Positions 26,679 through 35,478 of a stretch of 39,846 bases of DNA are shown here, piece by piece; the first letter of the stretch is position 1, and each line of letters opens with the position of its first letter. Below the pieces are notes generated by a model, which made no database searches, had not been told where the DNA came from, and worked only from the letters and a program-made list of their open reading frames with translations. The stretch covers positions 1 to 39,846 of the forward strand of contig JADJUV010000061.1 of NCBI GenBank assembly GCA_016716885.1, written 5' to 3'. The DNA is from Candidatus Trichofilum aggregatum. Its GTDB lineage: Bacteria; Chloroflexota; Anaerolineae; Promineifilales; Promineifilaceae. Made by a program: the position numbers and the translations under genes.

Positions 26679-27587
26679 CTAAAAGATTTTCGCCAGGACG
26701 ATCATCAACCATTGGGCCAAAACAAGCAGCGCCCCGTAGCGCCACCATAAACCAATGGTCTGATCCAGGCGCAGGCGGGTGAGCAAGGTTTGCACACCCA
26801 CGATAAGGAAGAGCAAAGCCAGGGTTTTCAGGACAAAGGCCAGGGGGTTGCCCAGACCACCCAGGTAAAACGCGGCCACCAGGGTCAGACCGACCACCAG
26901 TTCCACATTTTTAGCCAGACGGAAGAGGGCATAACCGCGGCCGCTATATTCCGTCAGCGCACCAGACACAATCTCCGTCTCTGCTTCCGGGGCATCAAAC
27001 GGCGGCAGCTCCAATTTGCCCATCAGCCCAATCAGGGCCACCAAAAAACCGACAAACTGGGTGACAATCATCCAGTTCTGGCTGGCATAGTCGTTGATGT
27101 GGCTGATTTGCCAACTCCCGGCCGAAATCGCCGGGCCAAGCAGGGCCATCAGGAAGGGCGCTTCATAAGCAAATAGCTGGGTCAAGGTGCGGGTGGCCCC
27201 AACCAACGAGAAACGATCTTTGGTGTTGGCCCCTGCCAGCCCGGTGCAGAGGGTCAGCAAACTCAGCAGGTACACGGCAATAATGAGATCACCGGGCAGG
27301 CTATAGGCGGGTGACAGGCCAAGCAGCGGCACATACAAGGCCGCGGTTAATGTTCCCGCCAGGGCGACCACCGGCAAGACAATAAAGAGCCAGGGATTCA
27401 CCCCCCGAGGGATAATCTCTTCTTTGCTCAGAAGCTTAATCGTATCAGCCAGAGGTTGAAACCAGCGCGGCCCAATCCGATTTTGCAGGCGGGCCAGCAA
27501 TTTTCGGTCTAGCCACTCGTACCATAGCCCCAACCCCAACAAAAACAGGCCACCGGGAAAGAAAAGGAGATTGATAATCTGATTCAT
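26679..27587 (-). CDS. Hydrogenase membrane subunit (NuoH/HycD/EchB-like)
   Basis: I chose ATG 27587 (MNQIINLLFFPGGLFLLGLG), as the longer upstream reading translates an inverted repeat. The 302 residues hold about eight membrane helices. Family marks include WLDRKLLARLQNRIGPRW near residue 25 (the NuoH ERK..AxxQxRxGP region), the acidic loop MGKLELPPFDAPEAETEIVS near 190, and the TEYSGRGYALFRLAKNVEL segment. This subunit links the hydrogenase arm to the ion-pumping arm and lines the quinone-like cavity in complex I. Confidence 0.9.
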   Translation of the reverse strand: MNQIINLLFFPGGLFLLGLGLWYEWLDRKLLARLQNRIGPRWFQPLADTIKLLSKEEIIPRGVNPWLFIVLPVVALAGTLTAALYVPLLGLSPAYSLPGDLIIAVYLLSLLTLCTGLAGANTKDRFSLVGATRTLTQLFAYEAPFLMALLGPAISAGSWQISHINDYASQNWMIVTQFVGFLVALIGLMGKLELPPFDAPEAETEIVSGALTEYSGRGYALFRLAKNVELVVGLTLVAAFYLGGLGNPLAFVLKTLALLFLIVGVQTLLTRLRLDQTIGLWWRYGALLVLAQWLMIVLAKIF

Positions 27588-27838
27588 GGTTTTATTCTGT
27601 CTTTGTCCTTCCAGCGTTTGGAGACCACTTATTTTCCAAGACTTCATTTGGAAAAGGTGTATACACGGATAGGAAAAATACGGATAAAAGCCAAAGCCAT
27701 CGGTGTTTCTTCTATCCGTGTATACAAGATTTCCAAAGGCTTCCATTTTGTAACTATTCAGGCATCAGAAATTCCCTGGTGGGGGGCCCGGGACGCTCTG
27801 GCGCGTGGACCATTCCACGCAGAGCGGGAATGAGCATG
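27588..27838. repeat. Gap with GTATACACGGATAG inverted repeat
   Basis: GTATACACGGATAG (27659-27672) is matched exactly by CTATCCGTGTATAC (27712-27725), and TTTGGAAA/TTTCCAAA words flank both sides. A strong intra-operon hairpin; no gene seen. Confidence 0.75.
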
Positions 27839-29029
27839 TCAATGCCCATATCCTGGGGGGGGGCGCAGATCGTCCCAGGTCCAATGATCGTGGGTATCGC
27901 GGCCGCGTTGCAAGACAATCCCTCGGTCATTACAAGAGAAACAGGGGTCTATCCCGGCCAGAATCATGGGCACATCGGCCAGGTGGTGGCCCACAGTCAG
28001 GGTCAGCACGGAAGCCATATTGCACAAGGTAGGCGTGCGAATGTGGATGCGCTCCGGGTTTTCACTGCCGTTGCTCTTGATGAAGTAAAATAGTTCCCCC
28101 CGGGGTGCTTCCACCCGGCTGATGGCTTCACCCGCTTTGATTTTGCGCGGCATACGCACAGCCAATTCACCGGGCGGCAGGTTATCCAGAATCTCGCGGA
28201 TAACCCGATAGCTCTCAAATAGCTCTTTCAAACGAACAAACACACGGGCGGCCAGGTCGCCGCGTGTGTCCAGAACGAGTTGTACCGGGAAATCAGCATA
28301 GGCGGCATAGGGGGCTTCCACCCGAATATCCCGGCCTAACCCGGAAGCACGAGCAGTGGGGCCAATCACCCCCAATTTTTGGGCCGCGGCCGCGGTCATC
28401 ACCCCAATACACGCCGTGCGTAACTGAAACAGCGCATCTTGCCCCACCACATCCATATAATGACGGGTTCGTTCTTCCAGGAAAATCAGCCCGTGGCGGA
28501 CGATGTTGGCCTCTTTCTCGCCGATATCGAACTTAACACCACCCAGGGTGTTGGCTGAGTAATGAACCCGGTTGCCGCTCAGGGCTTCAACCATATCCAT
28601 CACCGTTTCCCGGTCGCGCCAGGTGTACATGAACAGGGAATCGAACCCGGCTTCATGGGCCGTAACCCCCAGCCAGAGAAAATGGCTGTGGATGCGTTCC
28701 AATTCGGCCATCAGTTCACGGATGGCCTGGGCACGAGGCGGAGCCTCAACACCGGCCAGTTTTTCCACACCCAGACAGTAGGCCTGGGCATGAATATGGG
28801 AGCAGATGCCGCAGACACGCTCTAGCAGGTAGAGATTTTGGGTCCAATTGCGTGATTCGACGGCTTTTTCGATCCCACGATGCGCGTAACCCAGGCGCAC
28901 CGAGGCAGCGGTGACAATTTCACCGTCTACAGTAAATTCAAAATGCCCTGGCTCTTTGAGGGCGGGATGTTGTGGCCCAATGGGAATAATGAATTTCTCT
29001 ATGGGGGCGGTCTGTTCGTTGGTGTGCAT
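27839..29029 (-). CDS. Group 4 [NiFe] hydrogenase large subunit
   Basis: From ATG 29029 (MHTNEQTAPIEKFIIPIGPQ) the protein has 396 residues. It is NuoD-like throughout (GYAHRGIEKAVE, LGGVKFD) but carries both nickel-binding pairs: RVCGICSHIH near residue 76 and DPCFSCNDR near 365. This separates a true group 4 hydrogenase from complex I and from cysteine-less Ehr proteins. After DPCxxCxxR a 28-residue tail (GIVLQRGRDTHDHW...) is expected to be cut off by the HycI-like protease at 25696-26193. The upstream extension translates low-complexity gap DNA, so I reject it. It catalyses H+ reduction or H2 oxidation. Confidence 0.94.
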   Translation of the reverse strand: MHTNEQTAPIEKFIIPIGPQHPALKEPGHFEFTVDGEIVTAASVRLGYAHRGIEKAVESRNWTQNLYLLERVCGICSHIHAQAYCLGVEKLAGVEAPPRAQAIRELMAELERIHSHFLWLGVTAHEAGFDSLFMYTWRDRETVMDMVEALSGNRVHYSANTLGGVKFDIGEKEANIVRHGLIFLEERTRHYMDVVGQDALFQLRTACIGVMTAAAAQKLGVIGPTARASGLGRDIRVEAPYAAYADFPVQLVLDTRGDLAARVFVRLKELFESYRVIREILDNLPPGELAVRMPRKIKAGEAISRVEAPRGELFYFIKSNGSENPERIHIRTPTLCNMASVLTLTVGHHLADVPMILAGIDPCFSCNDRGIVLQRGRDTHDHWTWDDLRPPPGYGH

Positions 29030-29240
29030 AATATCATCACAAATGGAGTGGGCCGTTGGCAGTTTGCCGCTGGCCGTTAGCCGCTGGCGGTTGGCCGTTA
29101 GCGGTGAACAAGTGACCCGTTTATTCACTGGTCACTGCTTACTTCCTAACTCGACTCTGGCGAAAATTTAGCCGACCTCTGAAAATCTCTTAATCTCTCA
29201 GTCTCCAGAGGTCAGCCCAAAAAACGCCAATGTCAAGTGC
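29030..29240. other. Gap with CCGTTAGC words between large and NuoC-like subunits
   Basis: Contains short repeated words (gttggcagtttgccgctgg, gccgttagccgctgg, gttggccgttagcgg) and a CTCTCAGTCTCCAGAGG segment complementary to the one at 25390-25435. No gene seen. Confidence 0.55.
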
Positions 29241-29711
29241 CTAATTTCTAGCCATTGCCTCTGGTACAAAATCCTTGCGTAGCGGATAGACCCCCTCAGG
29301 CCACTCATCAGGCAGGAAGAGGTAATCCATGTTGGGTGTGCCGGTGACAGTGACGCCAAACATCTCCCGCAACTCCCGCTCGTAGAAGCTGGCCGAAGGG
29401 ATAAGGCCACACAGGCTGGGCACACAGGCATCGTCGCGGGGGATGGTGAGGCGCAGGGTGAGGATGGCCGGGCCGTTAGCAAAATGGTACAGGACGGTGA
29501 TCTGGTTCGCGGCCGCGCCCTCATCCAGCCCTGTAATAGCCACCAGATACCCCCACCAGGCTTCGTGCAACCGGGCCACGATAGGCAACAGTTGATCTGG
29601 GGTGATAGCCAGGTCTAAACCATGTGGCTCCGGGTTTTGCCGGTCATTGAGCCAATCAGCCAGGATTGCGGCCGCGGGCTGTAATAACGGTGCATTGTCA
29701 AAATCGTTCAT
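29241..29711 (-). CDS. Hydrogenase NuoC-like subunit (HycE N-terminal type)
   Basis: ATG 29711 has AGAGG 6 bases upstream, so the protein has 156 residues. The end carries the complex I 30-kDa signature (YERELREMFGVTVTGTPNMD, then PEGVYPLRKDF). It bridges the large subunit to the small-subunit FeS protein. Two GCGGCCGC copies code Ala3 (GAAANQIT and QPAAAILA). Confidence 0.9.
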   Translation of the reverse strand: MNDFDNAPLLQPAAAILADWLNDRQNPEPHGLDLAITPDQLLPIVARLHEAWWGYLVAITGLDEGAAANQITVLYHFANGPAILTLRLTIPRDDACVPSLCGLIPSASFYERELREMFGVTVTGTPNMDYLFLPDEWPEGVYPLRKDFVPEAMARN

Positions 29712-29775
29712 AAATACCTCTGTAAAGGAGTAACCGTTGAGATGGGCCAAAGATCAACAGCGAACCTTCACCCAT

Positions 29776-30687
29776 CTATAACCAACGTCGCCGGATAAAA
29801 GTCATCGCCACCACCAGGCAAATCAGTAGGGACAGGGCGACGGTAAAGAGAAAAGCCCAGGGTGAATGCTGGAAAGGCAAGGCCACATTCATACCGTAAA
29901 AGCTGGAAACCAACATAGGCAAAGCCAGAATAATCGTCACCGCCGCCAGAAATTCCATCACCACATTCAAATTGTTGGCAATGATCGAAGCAAACGCATC
30001 CATCGTCTGGCCGAGAAGGTTCTCGGAAACGGTAGCCACCTCAACGGCCTGGTGCTGTTCAATAAACACATCTTCTAACAAGAGCGTGTCTACTTCATCT
30101 AGCACCAACCAGTCACTTTTTTGCAACCGCTCCATCATCAACTCATTCGCTTTCAGAGCCGTGGTGAAATAGACCAGACATTTCTGGTATTTCAGCAGTT
30201 CTAACACCTCTTTGTTGCGTGTGGACACTTTTAACCGCTCTTCAACCTCATCTATCAGCCGGTTAATCTGTTCCAGATAACGCAGGTAAGTGGTGGTCGC
30301 CATCATCAGCAGTTGTAGGAGAAAATGTTCACGGGAGTGGGCAGGATCATGAGACATCTCACGAATGACATCCGTTTCTACCTGGCAAATGGTGATAACC
30401 AATTCCCCGGTCAGGACAATACCCAGAGGGATGGTGACAAAAGGCACAACGGCGATATTGCCCTGAAAATAGGGGACACGCAGAACAATAAGTATCAGAC
30501 CGTTGTCACGCTTAATCCGCGCCCGTTCACCAATGTCCAGGCTATGCCTCACATAATCAGCCGGAACACCTAACGTCTCTTCCAGATAGGTTATTTCGGC
30601 CGCCGTAGGCTGGTTAAAATGGAGCCAGCGTGGCTCATCCTGGGTCCCAGACAAGGGGATGGGTGGTTTGTCGTTGGTGAGTGTCAT
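29776..30687 (-). CDS. corA: CorA-family divalent metal transporter
   Basis: 303 residues: a soluble N-terminal domain (1-235) with long helices (LLKYQKCLVYFTTALKANEL), then two C-terminal membrane helices. The hallmark YGMN (SSFYGMNVALPF) sits at the end of the first, followed by a short loop and a basic tail (FIRRRWL). CorA proteins are pentameric Mg2+ channels, and some also pass Ni2+ or Co2+. Its place is unusual: inside the hydrogenase operon, 8 bases after the small-subunit gene and 64 before the NuoC-like gene, on the same strand. Supplying Mg2+ or Ni2+ for enzyme assembly is an inference. Confidence 0.9.
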   Translation of the reverse strand: MTLTNDKPPIPLSGTQDEPRWLHFNQPTAAEITYLEETLGVPADYVRHSLDIGERARIKRDNGLILIVLRVPYFQGNIAVVPFVTIPLGIVLTGELVITICQVETDVIREMSHDPAHSREHFLLQLLMMATTTYLRYLEQINRLIDEVEERLKVSTRNKEVLELLKYQKCLVYFTTALKANELMMERLQKSDWLVLDEVDTLLLEDVFIEQHQAVEVATVSENLLGQTMDAFASIIANNLNVVMEFLAAVTIILALPMLVSSFYGMNVALPFQHSPWAFLFTVALSLLICLVVAMTFIRRRWL

Positions 30688-30695
30688 GGTTACGA

Positions 30696-31190
30696 TCAGC
30701 CAGCCAGAACGGTTTCCTCGGTAGCTACGACTGGGTTTTTGAGAGCAGTCAGCAACTTCACCAGCCCATCAATGATAGCTTCCGGGCGAGGTGGGCAACC
30801 GGGAATATAGGCATCCACCGGGATGACCTCGTCAATGTGCCCAACGACATTGTAACAGCCATCAAACACCCCCCCCGAAATACCACACGAACCAACCGCT
30901 ACCACAAATTTCGGTTCGGGCATCTGGTCGTAAATACGGCGCAACCGCTCACGCGATTGCAGTGTGACCGGCCCGGTGCAAATCAAAACATCGGCATGGC
31001 GGGGACTACCCTGTAACTTGACGCCAAACCGCTCCACATCATAACGGGGAGTCAGGGTCGCCAAAATTTCAATGTCACAACCATTGCAGGAGCCGCTGTT
31101 GTAATGGATTAACCAGGGTGAGTTGACTCTAGCCCAGGTTTTGACTTTTTCTAGCGTATCGTGCCAGGTGGTGGTGAGGTTAAGGGGCAT
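30696..31190 (-). CDS. Hydrogenase small subunit (NuoB/HycG/EchC-like)
   Basis: 164 residues with the four cluster ligands of the proximal [4Fe-4S]: SCNGCDIE near 33-40, VGSCGISGG near 98, and GCPPRPEAI near 130. It is 8 bases upstream of the CorA gene and downstream of the NuoA-like gene. It carries electrons between the ferredoxin-like subunit and the nickel site. Confidence 0.92.
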   Translation of the reverse strand: MPLNLTTTWHDTLEKVKTWARVNSPWLIHYNSGSCNGCDIEILATLTPRYDVERFGVKLQGSPRHADVLICTGPVTLQSRERLRRIYDQMPEPKFVVAVGSCGISGGVFDGCYNVVGHIDEVIPVDAYIPGCPPRPEAIIDGLVKLLTALKNPVVATEETVLAG

Positions 31191-31200
31191 AGGGAATCTC

Positions 31201-31302
31201 CACGGAACTCTGGGAACTCGGGGAACTCTGGGAACTCTAGGAACTCGTGGGAACTTGCTTAAGTTCCTATGAGTTCCCCTCAGTTCCTACGAGTTCCTAT
31301 CC
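31201..31302. repeat. GGAACTC/GAGTTCC low-complexity repeat block
   Basis: About nine copies of GGAACTC-like words on the left half and GAGTTCC-like words on the right, so the block is roughly self-complementary. The same words recur at 18936-18966, 19300-19330 and, inside a gene, at 33716-33806. Confidence 0.8.
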
Positions 31303-31605
31303 TAATATCAACGCCAACAACGCCAGCCCCAACCCCAGCAAATACAGCCCGGAGATTGGGGTCAGGCCACTGCTCGCCAGCATCAGAATGCCCAGGTGCA
31401 GAACGGCAAAGAATAGGGCGATGGTAAAGAAGGGACGGTAACCGGGCGCGGCCGCGGCCGTTGGCCCACTTTCACCACTGCCATAGGTCTCGGTTTTGGC
31501 CCCATTGGGTTTCACCGCACCAGCCAGCATTCGCCCCACCCCGGTCAGGATAGCCACCAGGAGCAGGTAAAAGAGAAAGGCGATAGGGGGAGTAAGGATG
31601 TTCAT
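31297..31605 (-). CDS. NuoA-like small membrane subunit of the hydrogenase
   Basis: 102 residues with three membrane helices (5-25, 55-77, 82-100). The loop ETYGSGESGPTAAAAPGYRP and the following helix FFTIALFFAVLHLGILMLA resemble the NuoA pattern (YECG...F..FYL..ILF), but the usual Cys is replaced by Ser. Its position between the small subunit and the NuoN-like gene fits. The AAAA is encoded by a GCGGCCGC copy. Confidence 0.7.
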   Translation of the reverse strand: MNILTPPIAFLFYLLLVAILTGVGRMLAGAVKPNGAKTETYGSGESGPTAAAAPGYRPFFTIALFFAVLHLGILMLASSGLTPISGLYLLGLGLALLALILG

Positions 31606-31614
31606 AGGGAGAAG

Positions 31615-31647
31615 ATTGGTTTCAGGTTTCAGGTTTCAGGTTTCAAG
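31615..31647. repeat. GGTTTCA heptamer tandem repeat
   Basis: The 7-base word GGTTTCA is repeated four times head to tail just downstream of the NuoN-like stop. It is another example of the short-word repeats found in most gaps of this window. Confidence 0.8.
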
Positions 31648-33093
31648 TTATGGGAACAAAACCGCGGCCGCGTTGCCCACCACGCTCTGTACCAGGCCCG
31701 GCCAGAAACCCAGGAGCACAATCGCCAGGGCCAGCAAGATGAGAGGCAGGGTCATGGTTGCCGGTAACGGTTGCACTTGAGCCAGGGCTACGGACGGTTT
31801 GTGCCGGTACATGGCATTCACCAGCGGCGCGTAGTAGGCCAACGATAAAACGCTGTTCAATGCCGCCACAATCACCAGGGTGATCAGCCAGCCATTCTGG
31901 GTGGCAAAGGTGGCGGTCAGGATTTGCCATTTGGACATGAAACCGACTAACGGGGGCAAGCCGCCTAACCCCAAAACCGCCAGACTTAGCACCAGGGCAA
32001 TCATCGGGTAATGGGTAGAGGCGCCGTCCAAATCGCTGATCAACAAGGGGCGATTATCGTGGGTGGTGCGGTGCAGGGCATACAACAAAGTCCCCACCGC
32101 CAGGAAGGCCAGCCCTTTGAGCAAGGCGTGGCTGAGCAAATGGAAGAAACTCCCTTCGGCTCCGGCGGTTGTGCCTAGAGCAAAGGCGGCCCCCAGACCC
32201 AGGAGCATGTAACCCACGTGGGCCAAACTGGAGAAAGCCAGTAACCGCTTGACCTGGGTCTGGCGCAGGGCTAACAAGTTACCCAGGATAATGTTCGCGG
32301 CCGCGAAGCCCAACAACAGCCAGCCCCACACTGGTTTACCCCCAGCCAAAGCCGCCAACACCCGCAACATGGCAATCAGCCCGGCCTCAATCACCACCCC
32401 GGAGAGCATGGCACTGATACCACTGGGAGCCTGGGCATGGGCATCCGGGAGCCAGGTGTGCAACGGCACGAGGGCCGCCTTCACCCCAAAACCAATCACA
32501 AACAGGCCACCGGCTAAGGTCACAAAGATGGAAGGCTGAGAACCGAGGTTAGCCAGGTCCAGCGTGCCCGTCTCGGCCAGGACGAGGGCAATACCCAGCA
32601 ATACCAGAACCGAACCGGTGGCACTTTGCACCAGATATTTGATTCCGGCTTCCAGCGAGGCGGGCTGTTCCCGATAAAAGGCCACCAGCAGGTATGAACT
32701 CACAGCCATGGCCTCAAACCAGAGCCACAAATTGAACAGATCACGGGCGCAACCCAGGCCAATCATCACGCCGATCATGGCTACCAGCATGGCATAATAT
32801 TTTTCGGTCCCGGTTTCATCGGCCATATAAGCATACGAATAGAGCGTTACGACAGTTCCCAGACCGAGGGCTGTGAGGGCCAACAGCAGGCTGAGGCCGT
32901 CCCATTGCAAGGTGATAGCCCCATAGGTGAACGCGGCCGCATCGCCCTTACCCATCACCAAAATCACAAACGGTGTCCAGGTCGCCAACAACGCCAGCAA
33001 AGCCAGTTCACGCGCCCGCCCGGCCAGTCGTCCAGCCAGGTACACCACCGGAGCCGCCAGCAAGGGTAGCCAAATAAGAGTGAGGAGAGTCAT
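31648..33093 (-). CDS. Antiporter-like subunit (NuoN/NuoM/MrpD family)
   Basis: 481 residues with about fourteen membrane helices. Diagnostic segments are SVLVLLGIALVL preceded by GIKYLVQSATG (the conserved Lys in the broken helix) and PLHTWLPDAHAQAPSGISAM, then LSGVVIEAGL, the proton-channel region shared by NuoL/M/N and MrpA/D. A Glu in DLFNLWLWFEAMAVSSYLLV matches the TM5 glutamate. It pumps H+ or Na+. GCGGCCGC copies near both ends code Ala residues. Confidence 0.92.
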   Translation of the reverse strand: MTLLTLIWLPLLAAPVVYLAGRLAGRARELALLALLATWTPFVILVMGKGDAAAFTYGAITLQWDGLSLLLALTALGLGTVVTLYSYAYMADETGTEKYYAMLVAMIGVMIGLGCARDLFNLWLWFEAMAVSSYLLVAFYREQPASLEAGIKYLVQSATGSVLVLLGIALVLAETGTLDLANLGSQPSIFVTLAGGLFVIGFGVKAALVPLHTWLPDAHAQAPSGISAMLSGVVIEAGLIAMLRVLAALAGGKPVWGWLLLGFAAANIILGNLLALRQTQVKRLLAFSSLAHVGYMLLGLGAAFALGTTAGAEGSFFHLLSHALLKGLAFLAVGTLLYALHRTTHDNRPLLISDLDGASTHYPMIALVLSLAVLGLGGLPPLVGFMSKWQILTATFATQNGWLITLVIVAALNSVLSLAYYAPLVNAMYRHKPSVALAQVQPLPATMTLPLILLALAIVLLGFWPGLVQSVVGNAAAVLFP

Positions 33094-33292
33094 AGGTGTA
33101 AAACCTTTAAAGAACGGCTTACGTTTTATTTCAGTTGAGAGGAAGAAAATAATTAATCGGTGAATTTGTGAATTGTTGAATGATTAACGAGGGGATACGT
33201 CTACCACTCCATTAACAATTCACCAATTCAACAGTTCAACAATTAATTATTAAACTCATTTGAAACACGCCTTAAACCAATACACCAATAAA

Positions 33293-35080
33293 CTAATAAC
33301 TAAGCCCCAGCACCAGCAAGACCACAATCAGTCCGCCCACAATACCCACCACGTTCCAGTTGAGTTGGCCGGTTTGGGTGGGTTGCCACGCGGCCGCGAA
33401 CCCTTGTACCCCGGCCACAATGCGGGCATTCAGCCATTCAAAGCCGAAATCATGCCGGGCTGCCTGGCGCAAGGGGTATAACCGGTGCCACAAACGAGGC
33501 ACGCGGCCGCGCCACCACCAAATCGCCATCCCCGACGCCACCACCAGCAGGGCCAGGAGCGTCGCTTCATTCAAGGTGATCTCCGCCACCAGTTCCATTG
33601 TGGGTAATACATGCAGTTCATGGAAGGGCAACGATTCGGCCAGCCAGCGACCCATCTCCCCGGCCACCAACCAGGAGAGAGATGTGCCCAAAGCCAGGGC
33701 GACCAGAGGGAGATGCATGGGGAACTCGGGGGAACTGTGGGAACTCGGGGGAACTATAGCCGCCGATGTTCCCATGAGTTCCTCTGCGTTCCTACGAGTT
33801 CCCAGAAAAACCATCCACACCATCCGCAAGGTGTAAGCCGCGGTCAGGCCAGCCACGAAAACCAGAATGGCGTAGACCCAACCATAACCATTGCTGAGGG
33901 CTGTCTCCAGGATAAGCTCTTTGCTCCAAAAGCCATTAAAGAGCGGTACACCGGCCAGCGCGGCCGCGCCAATCACAAACGTATTCGCCACCAACGGCAT
34001 CGTCCGCCACAGTCCCCCCATATAGCGCATATCGCGGGTTCCCACCCGGTGAATGACCGCCCCCGCACCCAGGAAGAGCAACCCCTTGAACAGCGCGTGG
34101 CTGAACAGGTGGAACTGGCTGGCAAAAAATCCACCCACACCCACCGCCACCACCATATAACCCAACTGGCTAATGGTCGAGTAGGCCAATGTGCGTTTCA
34201 GGTCGTGGGTGGTCAGGGCCATCAAGCCGCCCATCACCGCCGAGACCAGCCCCACCAGAATGACCGCCAGGGTCCAGCCGGGTACATCGGCCAGCACGGG
34301 GTAAAAACGGGCCAGGAGATAAACACCGGCGTTGACCATGGTGGCCGCATGGATGAGGGCACTGATGGGGGTGGGGGCTTCCATGGCTCCAGGAAGCCAG
34401 GTGTGAAAGGGAAATTGGGCCGATTTGGTCGCGGCCGCGAGCAAAAAAGCAAACCCCACCACCGCTAAAACCGGGGCTGGCAAAGTAGCCCCTTCAGCCA
34501 AAAACGTGGGAATGTCGAATGTGCCCAGCCAGGCGTACACGGCCAACGCTCCCACCAACAGCCCTACCCCACCCAACTGGGTGATCAGCAACGCCTTCAA
34601 CCCGCCCCGCACCGCCTGGGGATTGTCGCTATCAAACGAGATGAGGGCATAGGAGCACAGGGCGGTCATCTCCCAGAACAGGAAGAGGAAAAAGAGGCTA
34701 CTACTGAGCACCAACCCAACCATCGAGCCGATGAAAATGAGTACCAGGGCATAATATCGCCCCAGCGATTTCTCGCCGTGCATGTAGCCATTAGAAAAAA
34801 TGACGGTCAGACTGCCAACAACGGTGGCAATGGCGGCCAGGAGCACCCCCAGGCTATCGGGGATGAAACTCAAATCGCCAAAGGCCGACCCCACAGGGAG
34901 CCGAATCGCGGCCGCTTCCCCCGTCAACGGGATGAGCAGCACGGCACACAACCCGGCCAGAAGTGAAAACAAAACGGCCAGACGATGCTGAAGTTGCGGC
35001 CGCGTATCCCCCAATAACCACACTACCAGCGCCCCAAACCAGGGCAGAAAAATTGTGAGAGCGATGAACCAGGGAGTCAT
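33293..35080 (-). CDS. Antiporter-like subunit (NuoL/HyfB family)
   Basis: I chose ATG 35080 (MTPWFIALTIFLPWFGALV). The 595 residues hold about fifteen helices with FPFHTWLPGAMEAPTPISA, then LIHAATMVNAGVYL, and RGGLKALLITQLGGVGLL (channel Lys). The NuoL-type TM5 Glu is in LFLFWEMTALCSYALISF. Near residues 430-465 a stretch GTSAAIVPPSSHSSPEFP is encoded by GGAACTC/GAGTTCC repeat DNA otherwise seen only between genes, so repeat DNA seems to have entered the frame. The C-terminal part is shorter than in complex I NuoL with its long lateral helix. Confidence 0.9.
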   Translation of the reverse strand: MTPWFIALTIFLPWFGALVVWLLGDTRPQLQHRLAVLFSLLAGLCAVLLIPLTGEAAAIRLPVGSAFGDLSFIPDSLGVLLAAIATVVGSLTVIFSNGYMHGEKSLGRYYALVLIFIGSMVGLVLSSSLFFLFLFWEMTALCSYALISFDSDNPQAVRGGLKALLITQLGGVGLLVGALAVYAWLGTFDIPTFLAEGATLPAPVLAVVGFAFLLAAATKSAQFPFHTWLPGAMEAPTPISALIHAATMVNAGVYLLARFYPVLADVPGWTLAVILVGLVSAVMGGLMALTTHDLKRTLAYSTISQLGYMVVAVGVGGFFASQFHLFSHALFKGLLFLGAGAVIHRVGTRDMRYMGGLWRTMPLVANTFVIGAAALAGVPLFNGFWSKELILETALSNGYGWVYAILVFVAGLTAAYTLRMVWMVFLGTRRNAEELMGTSAAIVPPSSHSSPEFPMHLPLVALALGTSLSWLVAGEMGRWLAESLPFHELHVLPTMELVAEITLNEATLLALLVVASGMAIWWWRGRVPRLWHRLYPLRQAARHDFGFEWLNARIVAGVQGFAAAWQPTQTGQLNWNVVGIVGGLIVVLLVLGLSY

Positions 35081-35154
35081 AGAAGAACCGTATGGCGTGT
35101 GGCGTGGTGCGTGTTCCGTTTTGGTTCTACGCACCACGTACCACGCGGTAAAGT

Positions 35155-35454
35155 TTAACCACGCAAACTATCCAATTTACCCACATCCACCGTGCCCGCT
35201 TGCTGTTTCACCTGCACAGCCAGGGCCAGAGCCACCACCGCCACCACGGTGTCGGCGACAATAACGGTGACGGCCAGGCTTTGGCCTAACTGGATGCGGC
35301 CGCTGGCCTGCCCGGCCACGACCAGGGCCAGCACGGCCGCTTTAACCAAAATTTGTAGGGTGATGATGATCTTGAATAAGTTACGCACCGTCAGCAGACC
35401 ATACAATCCCATGAGGAGTAGGCCCAAAACGGTGATCCAGAGTGTAGAAGTCAT
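35155..35454 (-). CDS. NuoK/MrpC-like membrane subunit
   Basis: 99 residues and three helices. GLYGLLTVRNLFKIIITLQ and AVTVIVADTVVAVVALALA are typical of NuoK/MrpC (the latter keeps only an Asp in the helix where NuoK has Glu). GGAG lies 6 bases before the ATG. It sits between the NuoL-like and NuoJ/MrpB-like genes, the usual order of antiporter modules. Confidence 0.86.
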   Translation of the reverse strand: MTSTLWITVLGLLLMGLYGLLTVRNLFKIIITLQILVKAAVLALVVAGQASGRIQLGQSLAVTVIVADTVVAVVALALAVQVKQQAGTVDVGKLDSLRG

Positions 35455-35478
35455 GGATTTCTCCGATAAAAAGCGAAG

